Below, one piece after another: positions 34,961 through 47,127 of a DNA stretch of 64,000 nt. This DNA comes from Isoetes taiwanensis (taxonomy: Eukaryota > Streptophyta > Lycopodiopsida > Isoetales > Isoetaceae): the NCBI GenBank assembly GCA_021234155.1, contig JAJEKV010000006.1, forward strand, positions 25,292,369 to 25,356,368, given 5' to 3'. A program made the position numbers and the translations under genes. The stretch's first letter is position 1. Each line of letters opens with the position of its first letter. The notes under the pieces are model-generated. The model worked only from the letters and a program-made list of their open reading frames with translations, was not told the origin of the DNA and did not search any database.

Positions 34961-37900
34961 TAATAATAATGTGCACTTTCCTTCCAAATTTAGATTGCTT
35001 TGTGAAATTCTGCCTTCTTTCTATAAGTTATTTGTTGCAACATATAGTCTATCCTGGAACTTTGGCTTTATTGGGTTCCATGCCTTATAGGCTTGTTTAA
35101 AAGGCTCTAGAGGCGTGTTTTTATATGTAGGTTATTTAGTAGTAGTGGAATGACCTAAAGACTGGACATCAGATAAAAGTAGCTAGAGGGAACGTTAAGA
35201 TACATGAATGAATGGTGCACATTTTGATGAATCCAATATTTACAAAGGTACGGTTATCGGTCTGGCCGAGGCTGCTAACCAAAAATGCGCGACCAAGGCT
35301 CGAAGATCGTGCAGAGGCCTTACGTGCCAAGTATTTGGCCGAGGATGTACAAATCAGGCCACACATTTTTGGTTATCAGCCGAGGCAAAGACCGATAACC
35401 ACCTTATCGGACTTATATGGGTAGAATAGTACTGATAATTAGTTACCAGTACTCATGTAGTACTAATAACTAATTACCAGTATTGCACCAATAGTCATAA
35501 CGAAAAAAACAAGTACTCTCAACACACAAAAGTCCGATAAGATAGGAAAGTCAGTCCTTTTGTACAAAAGGAATCCACTCCAAAAGTAAAGAAAAGAGCA
35601 TCATCTAGCATTGAAGCCGGGGGCATCAAACCACAAAAAATGCGTATACTTGAAAGCAATGCCAAGAAAGAGAAAGAAAAAAAAATCTAAAAATACCTCA
35701 ACGAATTAAAACAACCACAATATGCCGAATAATGTCTTTGTTGTATGCTTATGGGTTTTTCCTGCATCTTTATATTTGGATCTTTGATTTGGCAAATATT
35801 CTATGTCATATTCCATATCAAAGGCCATTAAATTTTTAGAGGAAACCTCCTTCCCACTTCCAATGGTATAGAACAAACATGGTCAAAGTGCAAAAAAGGA
35901 AAAAAAAAAAAAAAAAGGGGTTTGAACCCAATGGTTGCCATCAAGCCTGCACTCAATGGGACTGCCGGAATAGTGCAGATTACCCCTGGGCTATTGATGC
36001 AGATACTCGAGCATCAATAACCGTTCGTAGCAATGTTCCTGCGTAAAAGAAAGAAACTAACTTCTGACATCAGGGCTGGAGGATTCTAACCTCTTGGCTG
36101 CAACGGCCTCACCAGAGCCCCAAAATACCTTCTTATTGTGAAATCATCCCATAAAATAACGAGAGAACGAGAGCAAAAGCCATGGCCGAACACCCTGTTT
36201 GATTCGATTCAAGCCTTTGTATGCCAAGGTCCAAGAAACATAAATGCATGCCCGCCTCTACTCTGCACATTTCGCCTACTGCTTCGCGAAAACCATAAAA
36301 AAAGGCTTGCAAATAGAAGACAACATGAAAACTTACCCATGCCCTAGAAATTTGGCTAACACCTTCCTTCTTTCTAACTTGGCAACAAAACCACTCAAAA
36401 CACACCAAAATAGAAACATGACTTCTAAATGAAAATAAGCTGCTCAAAACATGGCAAAATAAACGCTCTAGCATACAATACAACATCGAAATTATAGTTC
36501 CAACATGCAAAAAACTCCTCCCGCAATACAAAATAGAAATAGGGTCATTCGTTTTCTCTGGCGCGTAGTCTTGTGCTGCCACGTGGCACCACTCTACAGT
36601 GCGGAATAGAAGTCGGGTGGACTGATTCCGAATGACTGGCAGCATAGGTTATATCTTTAGGGCTTTGTTTTTAGGTTTTTGTTTTCAAGGTACTTGGAGC
36701 TCCTCCACACTACATCTCGTAAGTCTGCAAGCATCTTCCACACAGATAACAGCATCGCACATAGATCGCAGGGTCTTCGCGACATCTTCCACACAGATCG
36801 CAGGGTTGCAGATCGAAAATCGCACATATTGCAGATAGGCAGATATAGCTCTGATAATCTGGCAAAAACTTAAGAATTCCCCTGTTTCCATTTTGTAGGG
36901 TGACGCTGGAAGCAGGTCACCTGCAAACTGGGAATGGAGGACCAACCTCCATTCCCCTATATGAAATAAAATATTGCAAGTTTATGCTTAATAAATTACA
37001 AGAAATTTATCGCCCGAACATTTCTTTCGTTCCTAACCTATTCAATTGGATCCACTATAATGTCTAACGAACATAAATTTCTAGCTGGGCAAGCAATGTT
37101 TGGACCACATTCAAGTAATGTTTGGACCACATTTTGATCCTATGCTAGAAGGCTAAGAGCTATATTGAAATACGTTGGAAATAACTTGGTTCCTTGGCAT
37201 AAACTTTTCTCTTGATTCTTTGGTTGCGAACATTTCTCTTTTCCAATCCTCGTGTCCTTACTCAAATAAAGGGTGAAGATTGTGTTTGGATCATGTGTGT
37301 TGGGTTTGAGCGTGGGGATTTGAACCCGTACTATTGGCTTGCGTTCTTGAGCCCATATGATACATGGATGTTGTGGTTGGCGACAAACAATAAAGCTTCA
37401 AACCTAACTAACCTCGGGTGAGAAAAGTTCGAGCATTCTAGGATCTACATGGCAAGGACAAAGCAGTAAGACTATGGGGTCCTATGCATGAAATGTGCAC
37501 TAGAGAAAACTCACTATATAAAAAACAATGTTTACCAAAAAGACAAAGCAAAAAATATAGGCGGCTGAGATGCACATACAGTTCTTTGATCTGTAAAAAA
37601 CAATTCTCTTGTATAGAAGCCATGTTAGCTCGCGAAGAACAAAACCATAAATACAATAGAGAAAATTTGTCCCTATCCCTTTGAAGCAAGCTCGTAGCCA
37701 TCCAAAGTCATTGTCAATGTAATAGATGTCCACATTTCTCTATAGCAACGATGTATTGAACTCTAATTTTCCACAAATAATAAAAGTTTGGATGCCAATA
37801 GCATTCTCAACTCTCTTCTCTAGACAAATGCAGCTCCAAATATGTGTTGTTGATGCGCAAAATGCATTTCATTAAGGCGAACCCTAGCTGCAATATAATG

Positions 37901-40900
37901 GGGATTATCCCACATAAAAGTAGCTTCATTCAATGAGAAAATTAAAGACCGAAAGTACCTAAGGCAGAAAATGTATATTTGTGTTCACATTCAAGATATG
38001 TACCGCTTTGCTTCAAGATCGGGACTCTGTTTTGTGCTTATCAATTCAATTAAGTAACTTTTGGCATTCGACCTACACTTAAGACCAGATTTATAATTAG
38101 ACGTAATTTTTCGTGGCACCTCAAAACATAAGTAGAAATGTCATTCACCTCTAGCATTGCCATTTTTGTTTTTGCTTCTTGTTGAGATGACCTTGCACGT
38201 TCTACTTTCTCTCTATGCCTATGATTCAAAAACATAATTAACATCTTTCTTCAAGCAATTTTCTAGAATGATCTCCAACTTGGACACTTTACATACCTGT
38301 GTTCGTATCATCGTTGTAGTTGCATCATGAACACACTTTGCTCTAATTATGTTTCTCTCGACCGCCAATTATATTCAAACAAAAGTTTAAACATTAACTA
38401 CTTCAGTAACCAACCTAATTTCCAAAGGCTGATGGGTTAGGGGAAATACCATCCATGTGGAATTATGAGCAGCATGCTCTTACTCAGCCCTTCTTTCTGA
38501 ATGCTTTGTTTCGCTCAGCGAAGGTCTAAGAACACTTAGATAATGTGAAGCTACAGATACAAAACGACTACAAACCTTTTGCTAAATCTCTTGCAAGTGC
38601 TCTCTCATAAATGAATTCTTTGTCAACTAATGTTACACAGAAGTGAAAAAAAGAAGAAGCTAAAAATAGACTAAGGAATGATCATGGCCCACAGAGATAT
38701 ATCCAATTTGGAGGAATGTAGACTCTCCGCAACACATTCAAGTGCACATATTAGTTGCCAAGCCTTTCATACTTATGGCATCTGCTCTACTTTTTCCAGA
38801 TTGCATTTGCACCCGCCAATGTATTTGCTATAAAACTTTCATATACATGCTCATTCTTTATAGCCATGATCTCGGATCGTTTGCCTAATGTGCAACATTT
38901 CTTGCACCTTTGCATGCATGATTGTCATAATAAAGCAAAGACCCACTTTGTCATGCAAAGGCACTTGCAACTTGACATGCCAACATTGCGGACAACACGC
39001 AGAACATGTTTCTATGGAAGATGCAACATGTTTTGCATCTTCCGACCTGGCTACATCTTTGTTTGTGCAGGTCGTTATCACGATCTTAATCTCCAATGCA
39101 ACCACGCATAAAACCATCTCACATCTGAGCTAGATTACCTCGTTCTAAAACATCTTCATGCTTTAAATTATTACACGCAATCCAACGGCATCCACAACAT
39201 TGCTTGCAAGCTTGTTAATCTTCAATACCCATCTATGTATTCACAAGTTTGAACCTAAGAGGTCCGCCTTAGTACTATTATTCTTTTCTAGTCCTTTACG
39301 TGTGACACAAATACATGGGTTAGATGCCCCGAGAACTCGGCTGCAAAAGTTACAAGACAGACGACCGCCACATACCCCCAAGCTTGAATCATTAAAGGCG
39401 CTCATAATATTTTGAGAATCGGGACGTCCGCGGGAAAATATCATCATTGTCATGTAATCAAGCAAATAAAAAGTCGATCGAGGAAAACAAAATGACATCG
39501 TAGATGATGCGTAATTTGAGATCAAGCCGGGCATTATACCTTGCCATGTTCTTTTTTAGTATTCTATCAAAGACAAAGATAAGATTTCGTCTAGCTCCTT
39601 CAAATACTCTTGGCAAATATTTGGATAGTGCGAGAACAAACTCAACTAGAAAATTGGCACTCCCTACATCGAATTTTTTTATTTGCTACAAACACATAAT
39701 AATCCATACCTTTTGAGATGATGATGTTAGAATATCAAGAGGGTAAACGCTTCTTAATTCAATCCGAACTAGGTGCTAAAGATGGGAAATAATAAGACTT
39801 TTGAATCTTGCTCCACGCCTAGTTTATCCAAAGATGGAGCGACCAAATTTGAAAGACAAAAGCAAAGTAATGGGGAATGCTTTGTTAGAGAGTGTTTCAA
39901 GACAAACCTTACCATCTTCCTCGGAGACTAAGCAACGTGCTAAGCGAAGAATAACCAACTTCCGCCTACAGATGAATCGCTCCATACGAGCAGAAAAAAG
40001 GAATTGAGACCCGGTGAAGAACCAACTAGACCAAGGCCGGGAGGACGATCCCGGCAAAGAAAGGAAACAAACTCGGTAGAAGGAAAGGGTCCGGGAGGGC
40101 GGCCCGTTTCCTGGTTGGCATTTTCTCGCTAGCTCCACCATAGCTCGGCGAGTAGACGCCTTGAAGGAAGGAGGAAGAAAGACACGGTGAGGGGAGTCAC
40201 GTGGCTGTGGCTCCTCCTCAATAAATGCAAAAATGCAAAAATGTTCCCCGAATTTTTTTTTTTGACATTTGGCGGGCATGCAATGGAGCATCAAGGAATC
40301 TTGAAGAATAGAATCAAAGTGAATGCTTTATATATGTTTTGATAGGGAAAATATTAAAAGTGCAACTGTACTTTGAGGAATTTATCAAAATACCCCTAGA
40401 TTTTGCCACATTGTCAAAATGCCCCTGGGCCTGTAGCCTTCAGGCGATCCCTACAATGCTAGCTCTGAGTCTAATTAACAATCTAGCAGCAGCAACTTAA
40501 AATATGGAAATTTTCAGACACAACTGGTTAATATGGTGTCTGATTGGTGCAATCTTGGGATTTTACGCCCATGAATTTGCATCAGTGCATATCTTATCAG
40601 AAGCCCAATCATCAGCTCCAATTTACCACTCTGGGATCATCTTCTCATAGTGGATTTGTTTCGGATAGTGAGTTCTGATCTTGCCTTAAGCCGTAGCCAT
40701 TCGTTGCCGAATCATTCCAGTCGGTAGTTTCTTGGCCGTATCAACGGCAGTATTACAATATCTCAAAATATAAGCGTATTTTTACAAATACCTAAAAAAA
40801 AGGGTATTTTTGAAATTTTCCCTAAATTATATTTGCAATTCGATCCGGTGTGTTTTTTTTCCCCTTTTCTGGTGAGGGGGGCATTTTTGAAATCCTCCCT

Positions 40901-41475
40901 TTCAATGCTTTCCCTCTATTTTTCTGAAAGCTGCGATGGAGGCGATGGAGCTCCGATTTCATTTTCAAAATCCTTTCCCTACACGGCGATGGAGCTTCTT
41001 CTACCGTGATATCGCCTTTAGGGGCTTGGATGCTAGGTTCACTTTTTGCTTCAAAATCTGTTTTCCCTACGGGCGGAGCTGTTCCTCGCATGTCGATCTC
41101 GTCGTGGTATAGTCAATAAGGTGCGTGCCTAATTGAAGCGTGTAAGGGCTGTCTGTATGAGATCCATCCGCTTTTATGTTTTTCTTGACCATTTTGAGCT
41201 CGCTCACGGATATGCCATATGTTATAGTTGTTGCGGTGGTTCACCATGACTATCTATTATCTGATAAATTACTTGTATTTTCTTTTCCGGATGGGTCTCT
41301 TCCTTACAATTTTCTTATTGAGTGCTATTTCTTCAAGTTTTATTAGTTTTGCATCTTAACCCTTATATGATATTCTTCCGCAGCCTACTTTTGTATTGCG
41401 GATCTTAAGACATTTAAAGCTTGATGGGCTTTACAAGTACTCAAGAGCTTTGATAACTCGAGGAATAAACTTTAT
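34961..41475. other. Interior of the 9-kb element, no recognised gene
   Basis: AT-rich, with scattered short frames. The longest (36133-36645, minus, 170 codons) lacks any family resemblance. An exon-like minus-strand piece at 38155-38225 (HREKVERARSSQQEAKTKM before a GTGAAT) could be captured but is not identified. A GC-richer patch at about 39950-40190 may be from another source. Confidence 0.4.
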
Positions 41476-42661
41476 TTGTCTCATGCTCTAGTGTTTTTGT
41501 GGCATTTCTTCACGAAAAACAATATTTCACATTCTCTCATGCAGGGTTTAGGGGCTTTTTTCCGATCTTATGTTCTTGCAGACTTTGAAAGCATTGTGGA
41601 GAAGTTTAATAAAATTTTATCTTTGGGTTCTTGCCGTGGTAGGTCCTTGCAGCCAGATATCAAAAGCGATCTAGAGAAGCTCTCCAAAAATTTATGCTAG
41701 GTTCTTGCAATTTTTTTTCTTATGAGGTTCTAGTTTTATGATGGCAGCTCATTTTGGACCTCGGGTGACTCATCACTGCGTATGATGGACTCGGGGCATC
41801 CATGATACATCCTGGTTTGGGTAATTACGCTTGAGAAGTTTTTCTCGATTCTTAGTCTTTCATGCTTAGTTATGCTATAATCATATTTATCATGGTAAAT
41901 TTGAAATCTTGGTAGGTTCGTGGGATCATCGGTCTATTATTATGATCTCAGGGAATGTAGAGACACCGTTTATATGCTTGGTGGTCATCATAAGGGCCAG
42001 ATGTAAAGTTTATTTCCGAGAGTGAGCTAGTTTCTCGCATCAACGACTGCACCTTGCGCCTTTGGAATGTCCGAGATAACACATTTGTATGACATGACTT
42101 CTTATGTTGCTTTCTTTTATTGTAAATACATGAATTTTGAGTTTCTTGTTTGGAGTTCCTGTTTCATCCCATCTTTTGAAAGAAATGAAAATATATTGCT
42201 AAACATTGTCAAATAGTCTCTCTTTTCGATATAGTTGCTTTCCAATCTACGGCATTTGCAAATGGAGATTAACTAACTTTGCTCATTGTTATAGTGCGAT
42301 CCTTTAGGGGTCACATGAATGACAAAACTTTGTGGGGTTGAGTGTCAACGGTGAGTTTATTTCTTGTGGAAGCGAGACAAATGAAGTGTTTGTCTACCAT
42401 AAGGTAAGTACTTAAGACATCTACATTTGTTAATGATTGAACACTCGAGAATGACTTTGAATATTTGTAGGCTATATCAAAACCTATTTACATGTCACAA
42501 GTTTGGAGTTCAAGATGTGGACGAAAAGATGAAGATAGTTCTCATTTTATCGATCTTTGTCTCGTTGGAAAAGTGACAGCCCCACAATGCTGGCTGCAAA
42601 TAGCGAAGGGACAATAAAGGTCCTTGTGCTCTCTGTTTGATTTTGTCTGTCTCTGGCATAT
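41476..42661 (+). pseudogene. COP1/SPA-type WD40 gene fragment with introns
   Basis: Four exon-like blocks match the C-terminal WD40 propeller of COP1-like proteins. They contain SVYYYDLRECRDTVYM (about 41934-41981), DCTLRLWNVRDN (about 42045-42080), [20 protein letters not shown] (about 42330-42390; the block ends in VYHK at a GTAAGT donor) and AANSEGTIKVLVLSV plus a stop (42613-42660). The last matches the carboxyl end of COP1. COP1 is a RING/WD40 ubiquitin ligase that represses light signalling. RING and coiled-coil parts are not seen. The block at 41476-41700 may be an upstream exon, but this is weak. Frameshifts occur in the last exons. It is a captured genomic segment. Confidence 0.82.
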
Positions 42662-43671
42662 TAAGGCCAACGTGCCATTATAAAAATGCTGGTGAGACTG
42701 ATTCTGCTAGTCATTTTTCCCAATGGGACCATCCATTGGCTATGTAAAGTACCACCAAAGGTTAGGAGACCTTGTTGGTCGTCAATTTTGACTTGTGTAG
42801 TTACAAGTTCCTCTGGATAATACCATTTCCAGATTATGGAAAGAGGTGTATGGCTGATATTATTGTACTTTTATAACAAAATTCAATGGAAAAAAAAATT
42901 GAGCATCTTGGTCTTCTGTAGTATTTGCTTTTGTAATCAAAATACTGATAATAAGCAAGTTTGGATTAAAAAAAAAAGAAAAAGAAAAATGCTAAAATGA
43001 ACCATATGCTGAAATAATACTAATTAATTAGGTGACATCACAATTTAGAACCATGTAAAAAAAATCGCGAACCCTCAAATATTATTACGCTAATACATGA
43101 AGGTTGAATACTATGGTCTCTTATCGTATTACCAAACTTGCCACATGAAGCACAGTAAGGTTGATATTATGAAAAATAAAACACACTAGTTTTTGACATT
43201 ATCATAGAAGAAAAATAGAAGAAAAATCATAATGGTATATCTAAACCAAGCATAGTTTTATTGACAATTAGTCACTATAAAATACCATAATAATTATACA
43301 CTAAAATAACAAAGATGATTAATCGCTGTAAAATATCATACTAATTACGCACGTAAAATTACAATGTCAATAAACCAAGGATAATAGATGTGATCAAATA
43401 TCATTCCGATAAATTTGATAAATTAAGCAGTAGCACATATCATATATTCAAGTTGTCTTAAAAACTAGCTATAAATTATCATCTTTCAATACCATGTGAA
43501 GAAACACTATTCGTATGTCATGTTACTAAACTGTATTGATGAACTATATGGTATAACTAGACATGATTTGTAAACTTTTTGGCCCACATACCGGTATTGA
43601 TTTTAGGAGTTGATTTTTACCATGAAATCATTAGAAAAAGGTCATACTAATTCAATTTTGGGGGCCTTGTG

Positions 43672-44679
43672 ATAGAAAGTGCCCATCATCTAATGCAACG
43701 ACTGTGCAGGAACAATCTTCCCTTTGGAGGCAAACATTTCATTGCCTCTGGAGATTTTAGACAAGTCGCACCTGTCGTAAAGGGAGGGGGAAGAAATGCC
43801 GCATATAATGCATCCATAAAATCCTCGCCGTTGTGGTAAACTTTTCGTGTGATGAGATTGGAAGAACCGATACGTAACGCAGATGACCCTGAACTAATGA
43901 AATTTGTCGATCATATAGGAGAAAATTGGGAGGAGTCGACGGTCTCACTAGATATATTCAATATAACTACTAGCGTAGAAGATAGCATTGAATTTTTGTA
44001 TCCGTCTGACGTATTGCGAAATCCAGCTTCATGCAAGACACGAAATACATTGTCGACAATTAATAAAAGTGTTGATAGCTTCAACGATCGCATTCTTAAT
44101 AGAGTTCCTAATCATGACAGATTGTATTATAGTCACGACCACATCACGGAGCAAGATGAAATCATACATGACCACCCCTATGCAACTTCAGATTTTCTTA
44201 ATCACTTCACACATTCTGGAATACCCAACCATGAACTGAAGCTTAAAGTAGGGGCCGTATGCCGCATTATAAAACGATTGGACATGGAAAAGGGCCTGGT
44301 AAAAAATGCGAGAGTTATGGTCGTGTCAATGCACGCAAAATTTGTCATGGTGAAAGTACTAGACGAGGCATCCCAGGACGATGCATGTACATACCCAATT
44401 TCTAGAACTGACTTTTTCTATCAACCAGAGAACCGGCCCTGGACCATTCATAGACGACAATTGCCACTCTGTTTATCCTATTCGACCACCTTCAATAGCT
44501 GCCAGGGGCTAACATTGGATCGCGTTGTCATTGACCTGCGTGCCGATGTATTTGCACATGGCCAGTTATATACGGCTCTTACTCGCATGCGGAAGAGAGA
44601 AGACGCACTCATCCTCCTCTCACCAGAGAATACATCGAGGCGTACCAAAAATATCGTCTATAAAGAGCTCCTCTGTTGA
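43672..44679 (+). pseudogene. Helitron helicase, C-terminal half
   Basis: Resumes in frame from ATA (43672). Motif III area reads FIASGDFRQVAPVV (about 43738-43779). A TAA replaces one codon after SSPLW (43836-43838). From 43849 a 276-codon frame is open to TGA at 44677-44679 and contains KNARVMVVSMHAKFVMVKV, the STTFNSCQGLTLDRVVIDLR box and FAHGQLYTALTR, i.e. the late helicase motifs typical of Helitron PIF1-like proteins. The carboxyl end is close to the normal helicase end. Confidence 0.9.
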
Positions 44680-45182
44680 TAAGGTACTTTTTTAGCTCTT
44701 CTTTGTAGTGTTCACAAAGGATGATGTAGCGATGTATCGCCCGCAAAGGAGTTAAACTCAAGTAAGGTATGTCCTCGGCTTTCATATGTATGGTATCGTA
44801 CAGTTTACAAAAGATGATGTGGCAGTGTATCGTCTGCAAGAAGCTGAACTTTAAGTAAGGTATGTCCTTTGCCTTTCACAGGTACCATGTGATGTGATGA
44901 TCCTCTTATCTCCAGACAAATTGTCTGGAACAAATTGTGCTAACGTGTGTTTTCTCCGCCACTATTTAGGCAGTGCAGCACGACTTCTTCAAGTCCTCTT
45001 CTATAGATGACACCATTCGAATGTTATTCAGATAAGGTATGCCAAAGAAAAAAAAAATCCCTTCCCTGCCCATACGATAGATGACGTGCTACCTGATTAC
45101 CATGGGATTCCCTCTCATTCATTTTTTATTTTTTGCTTTGAGGAATTGAAAAGAAAGGCAACAAAGGAATAGAATAAATAAC
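44680..45182. other. No gene; possible Helitron 3' non-coding region
   Basis: Follows the helicase stop. A repeated (A/G)GTAAGGTATGTCCT word appears near 44764 and 44857. No terminator-type hairpin with CTRR is found in this part. Confidence 0.4.
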
Positions 45183-45490
45183 CATCGTGATGCCAGCCTA
45201 GTGGTCAAGCTATTGGTAATAGGTGACCCCTATCCAAAGCCCAAAACCCACTGACTGTCATTAGATGCAAAAAATAAATGAAAAGAACATCCATCATGTA
45301 GAATACCGACCTAGTGGTCAAGCTATTGGTAATGGGTGACCCCCATCCAAAAGCCATATCCCGCTGACTGTCATCGGATGCAAAAATTAAAATAAAATAA
45401 ATGTCCATCGCGGTAACAACCTAGTGGTCAAGCTGTCGGTAATGGGTAATCCCCACCTAGGCCCAAAACCCACTGGCTCATCGGATGTCA
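45183..45490 (+). repeat. Three tandem SINE-like units of about 112 bp
   Basis: CCTAGTGGTCAAGCT recurs at 45197, 45310 and 45420 (spacings 113 and 110 bp). Each is followed by GGTAAT(A/G)GGT(G/A)A(C/T)CCC and then a CCACTG/CGCTG(A)CT word. The start resembles an A box (TRGYNNANNNGG), but no clear B box is seen. It may be a trimer of a tRNA-related unit or just a minisatellite. Confidence 0.6.
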
Positions 45491-45656
45491 AAAGAAGAGA
45501 CGAGACACGCAATAATGGGAATCGCATGGTAGTCGGTTATAGCACCTATCTATCCTCTGGGCACAAAACAAACGGCAATAATGCAGGTCTATTCGACTGA
45601 GATCTATTCGACTTATCACAAAAGTTCTTTTGCAGCGGGTTGGACAAAAGAAATGT

Positions 45657-45680
45657 TCGCGGCGGCCTTGGCCGCCGCGA
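45657..45680. repeat. Perfect GC-rich hairpin, candidate Helitron 3' end
   Basis: Stem CGCGGCGGCC (45658-45667), loop TT, stem GGCCGCCGCG (45670-45679), with one further T-A pair. Eleven bases later the sequence reads CTTG followed by T (45688-45692). Spacing agrees with Helitron ends, but CTTG is not CTRR. Confidence 0.5.
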
Positions 45681-45692
45681 TAAATTTCTTGT

Positions 45693-46351
45693 ACATATTA
45701 AGATAAGATATATTTAACAAATTAGAACCAAGTCAATGATTCTAACAATAAATGATATCAATTTTAATATCACAAATTATCACTCAACCAACCATTGAAC
45801 TATTCAATCAGTTATGAAACTTACTATTACGAAATACCAATAGCATTCATTCACGAAATTCGGCCCGACAGGTAGCCGACTACTCGTAGAAATTTTGGTA
45901 GGCCGGGGAAGATGAATTGTCATCAGCGGATTGCTTGCATGTTGAATGTTTCACAGCCTAGAGTGCTACAAGAGCTCGTCTGAACCTACAGACACTTGAT
46001 GTACTTATGCTAGTGTCGTTATGAGATGCACCATTTGAGTCCATAGATTGGCAAGCATGTTTTAAGGATTGGTATGAAGCAAAAGATAGAAGAGCAATGT
46101 CGCTTGTTAATTGATCAATTTGTGTTTCTAAAACTTATGTACTCTTTTTTGGTATAGCACGTGCATTTTCTATGTATTTTTGTTAAAAGTTTGGATTCTG
46201 TCATTTTAAATTTTTGTCTGGCATATGAAAGGTTGAAATTTGAGAACTTCCTGTGTCATGCAAAAAAACATAAAATATTTCCCCTGTCCTTTGAAAACCG
46301 TCGAATTTACATAGAGACTTAGATTAATACGGCTAGAAACTTGGTGTGATT
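45693..46351. other. No recognised gene
   Basis: AT-rich spacer between the Helitron candidate end and the CACTA terminus. Nothing identifiable. Confidence 0.4.
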
Positions 46352-46369
46352 CACAACAAGAGAATGGAC

Positions 46370-46900
46370 ATTTAGCGACGTGGGCTTGCGACGCGTCGGC
46401 GGGCGACGTGGACGTCGCCAAATAACGCCACCATCTTGCGACGCAACGCGATGTCCACGTCGCAGACACCGCCGCGCGGCGCGTGTGGTGCGACGTCGAC
46501 ACGTGGCGTGGCGCATCCGCCATGCCAGTGGGCGCCATGCCCGGTGGGACGGCGGTGTGTCACGCCCAGTGGGCTTTTGACGCCGTCGGCCGCATGCGAC
46601 GCATAAATGCTTGGCCCATGCGTTACCGCCGGGTGGGCTTGGGCCCGTGGGCCGGCGGAGTGTGTCTCCAGTGGATGTTTGACGTGGCGTGGCCGCATGC
46701 ACGGCGTCGTATATGTGACATTATATGTGACGTATGTGTCGTATATGACACGCCAAGACGTATATATGACGTATGTGGCGTATATGACACGTCGATGCAT
46801 TGCATATGTGGCGTATATGACACGCGGTGATGTATATGTGACGATATGACACGCGTCGAGCACGCATATGTGACGTAGGTGGTCGCATGTGACGATATTT
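46370..46900. repeat. CACTA left subterminal repeats
   Basis: Starts GC-rich with repeated GCGACG and GACGTGG words, then changes to alternating TATATGACACG, GTATATGTGACG and GACGTATGTG motifs in both orientations. Such clusters bind TNPA-like protein in known CACTA elements; binding here is inferred. Open frames across it are compositional artefacts. Confidence 0.8.
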
Positions 46901-47127
46901 TTTATATACGAAGGTTAATGGTTTTTAGGATTACAAATTCAATAGTCATTCGATTGATACCGCCTAAAAAGACTCGACGACCAACCCGCAGCCTTCATTT
47001 TAAGCGTGTTACTGCGCATGCATCATCACGATAGATATGCTACCGCTTATAAATTGTTCATTATAAAACCGACGTTGTTCGCGGTCAAAATCTAGTTGTT
47101 CCAAGTTTACAATCCTTTGAAGGTAAC

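Larger units (their letters stand above)
34599..43671. mobile_element. 9.07-kb CACTA-like transposon in the Helitron helicase
   Basis: Perfect 16-bp inverted ends CACAAGGCCCCCAAAA lie at 34599-34614 and 43656-43671. A 3-bp duplication ATA flanks it (34596-34598 and 43672-43674). ATA is a full codon of the interrupted helicase, so excision of the element plus one ATA rejoins the gene in frame. A 3-bp duplication and CAC start fit the CACTA superfamily. No transposase is recognised inside, so it is probably non-autonomous. It carries COP1-like exons (41.5-42.7 kb). The subterminal zones are AT-rich with repeated ATACTAATTA-like words. Confidence 0.88.
30282..44679 (+). mobile_element. Large Rep/helicase Helitron relic, twice interrupted
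   Basis: The plus strand carries a Helitron transposase in pieces: a basic and zinc-finger N-terminus, the Rep region, the Rep-helicase linker, and a PIF1-family helicase. Two later insertions lie inside it, a 540-bp MITE (32682-33221) and a 9.07-kb element (34599-43671). Removing them leaves about 4.8 kb of coding sequence. Stops and frameshifts show it is inactive. Limits given are those of the coding region; the element's termini are not identified (see the hairpin at 45657 for a 3' candidate). The gene fragments at 26.4-29.6 kb could be part of it, but that is unproven. Confidence 0.88.

Noticed and set aside
36133-36645. 170-codon minus-strand frame in the 9-kb element
   Set aside because: Phe/Leu/Cys-rich with no domain and no splice context; typical of chance frames in AT-rich DNA.
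45657-45680. Intrinsic transcription terminator
   Set aside because: The hairpin is not followed by a U-run, and the context is a plant nuclear genome; a Helitron-type hairpin or chance palindrome is more likely.
46206-46863. Minus- and plus-strand frames rich in Thr, Arg, His and Pro
   Set aside because: They lie on the CACTA subterminal GCGACG and TATATGACACG repeats and read only their period.
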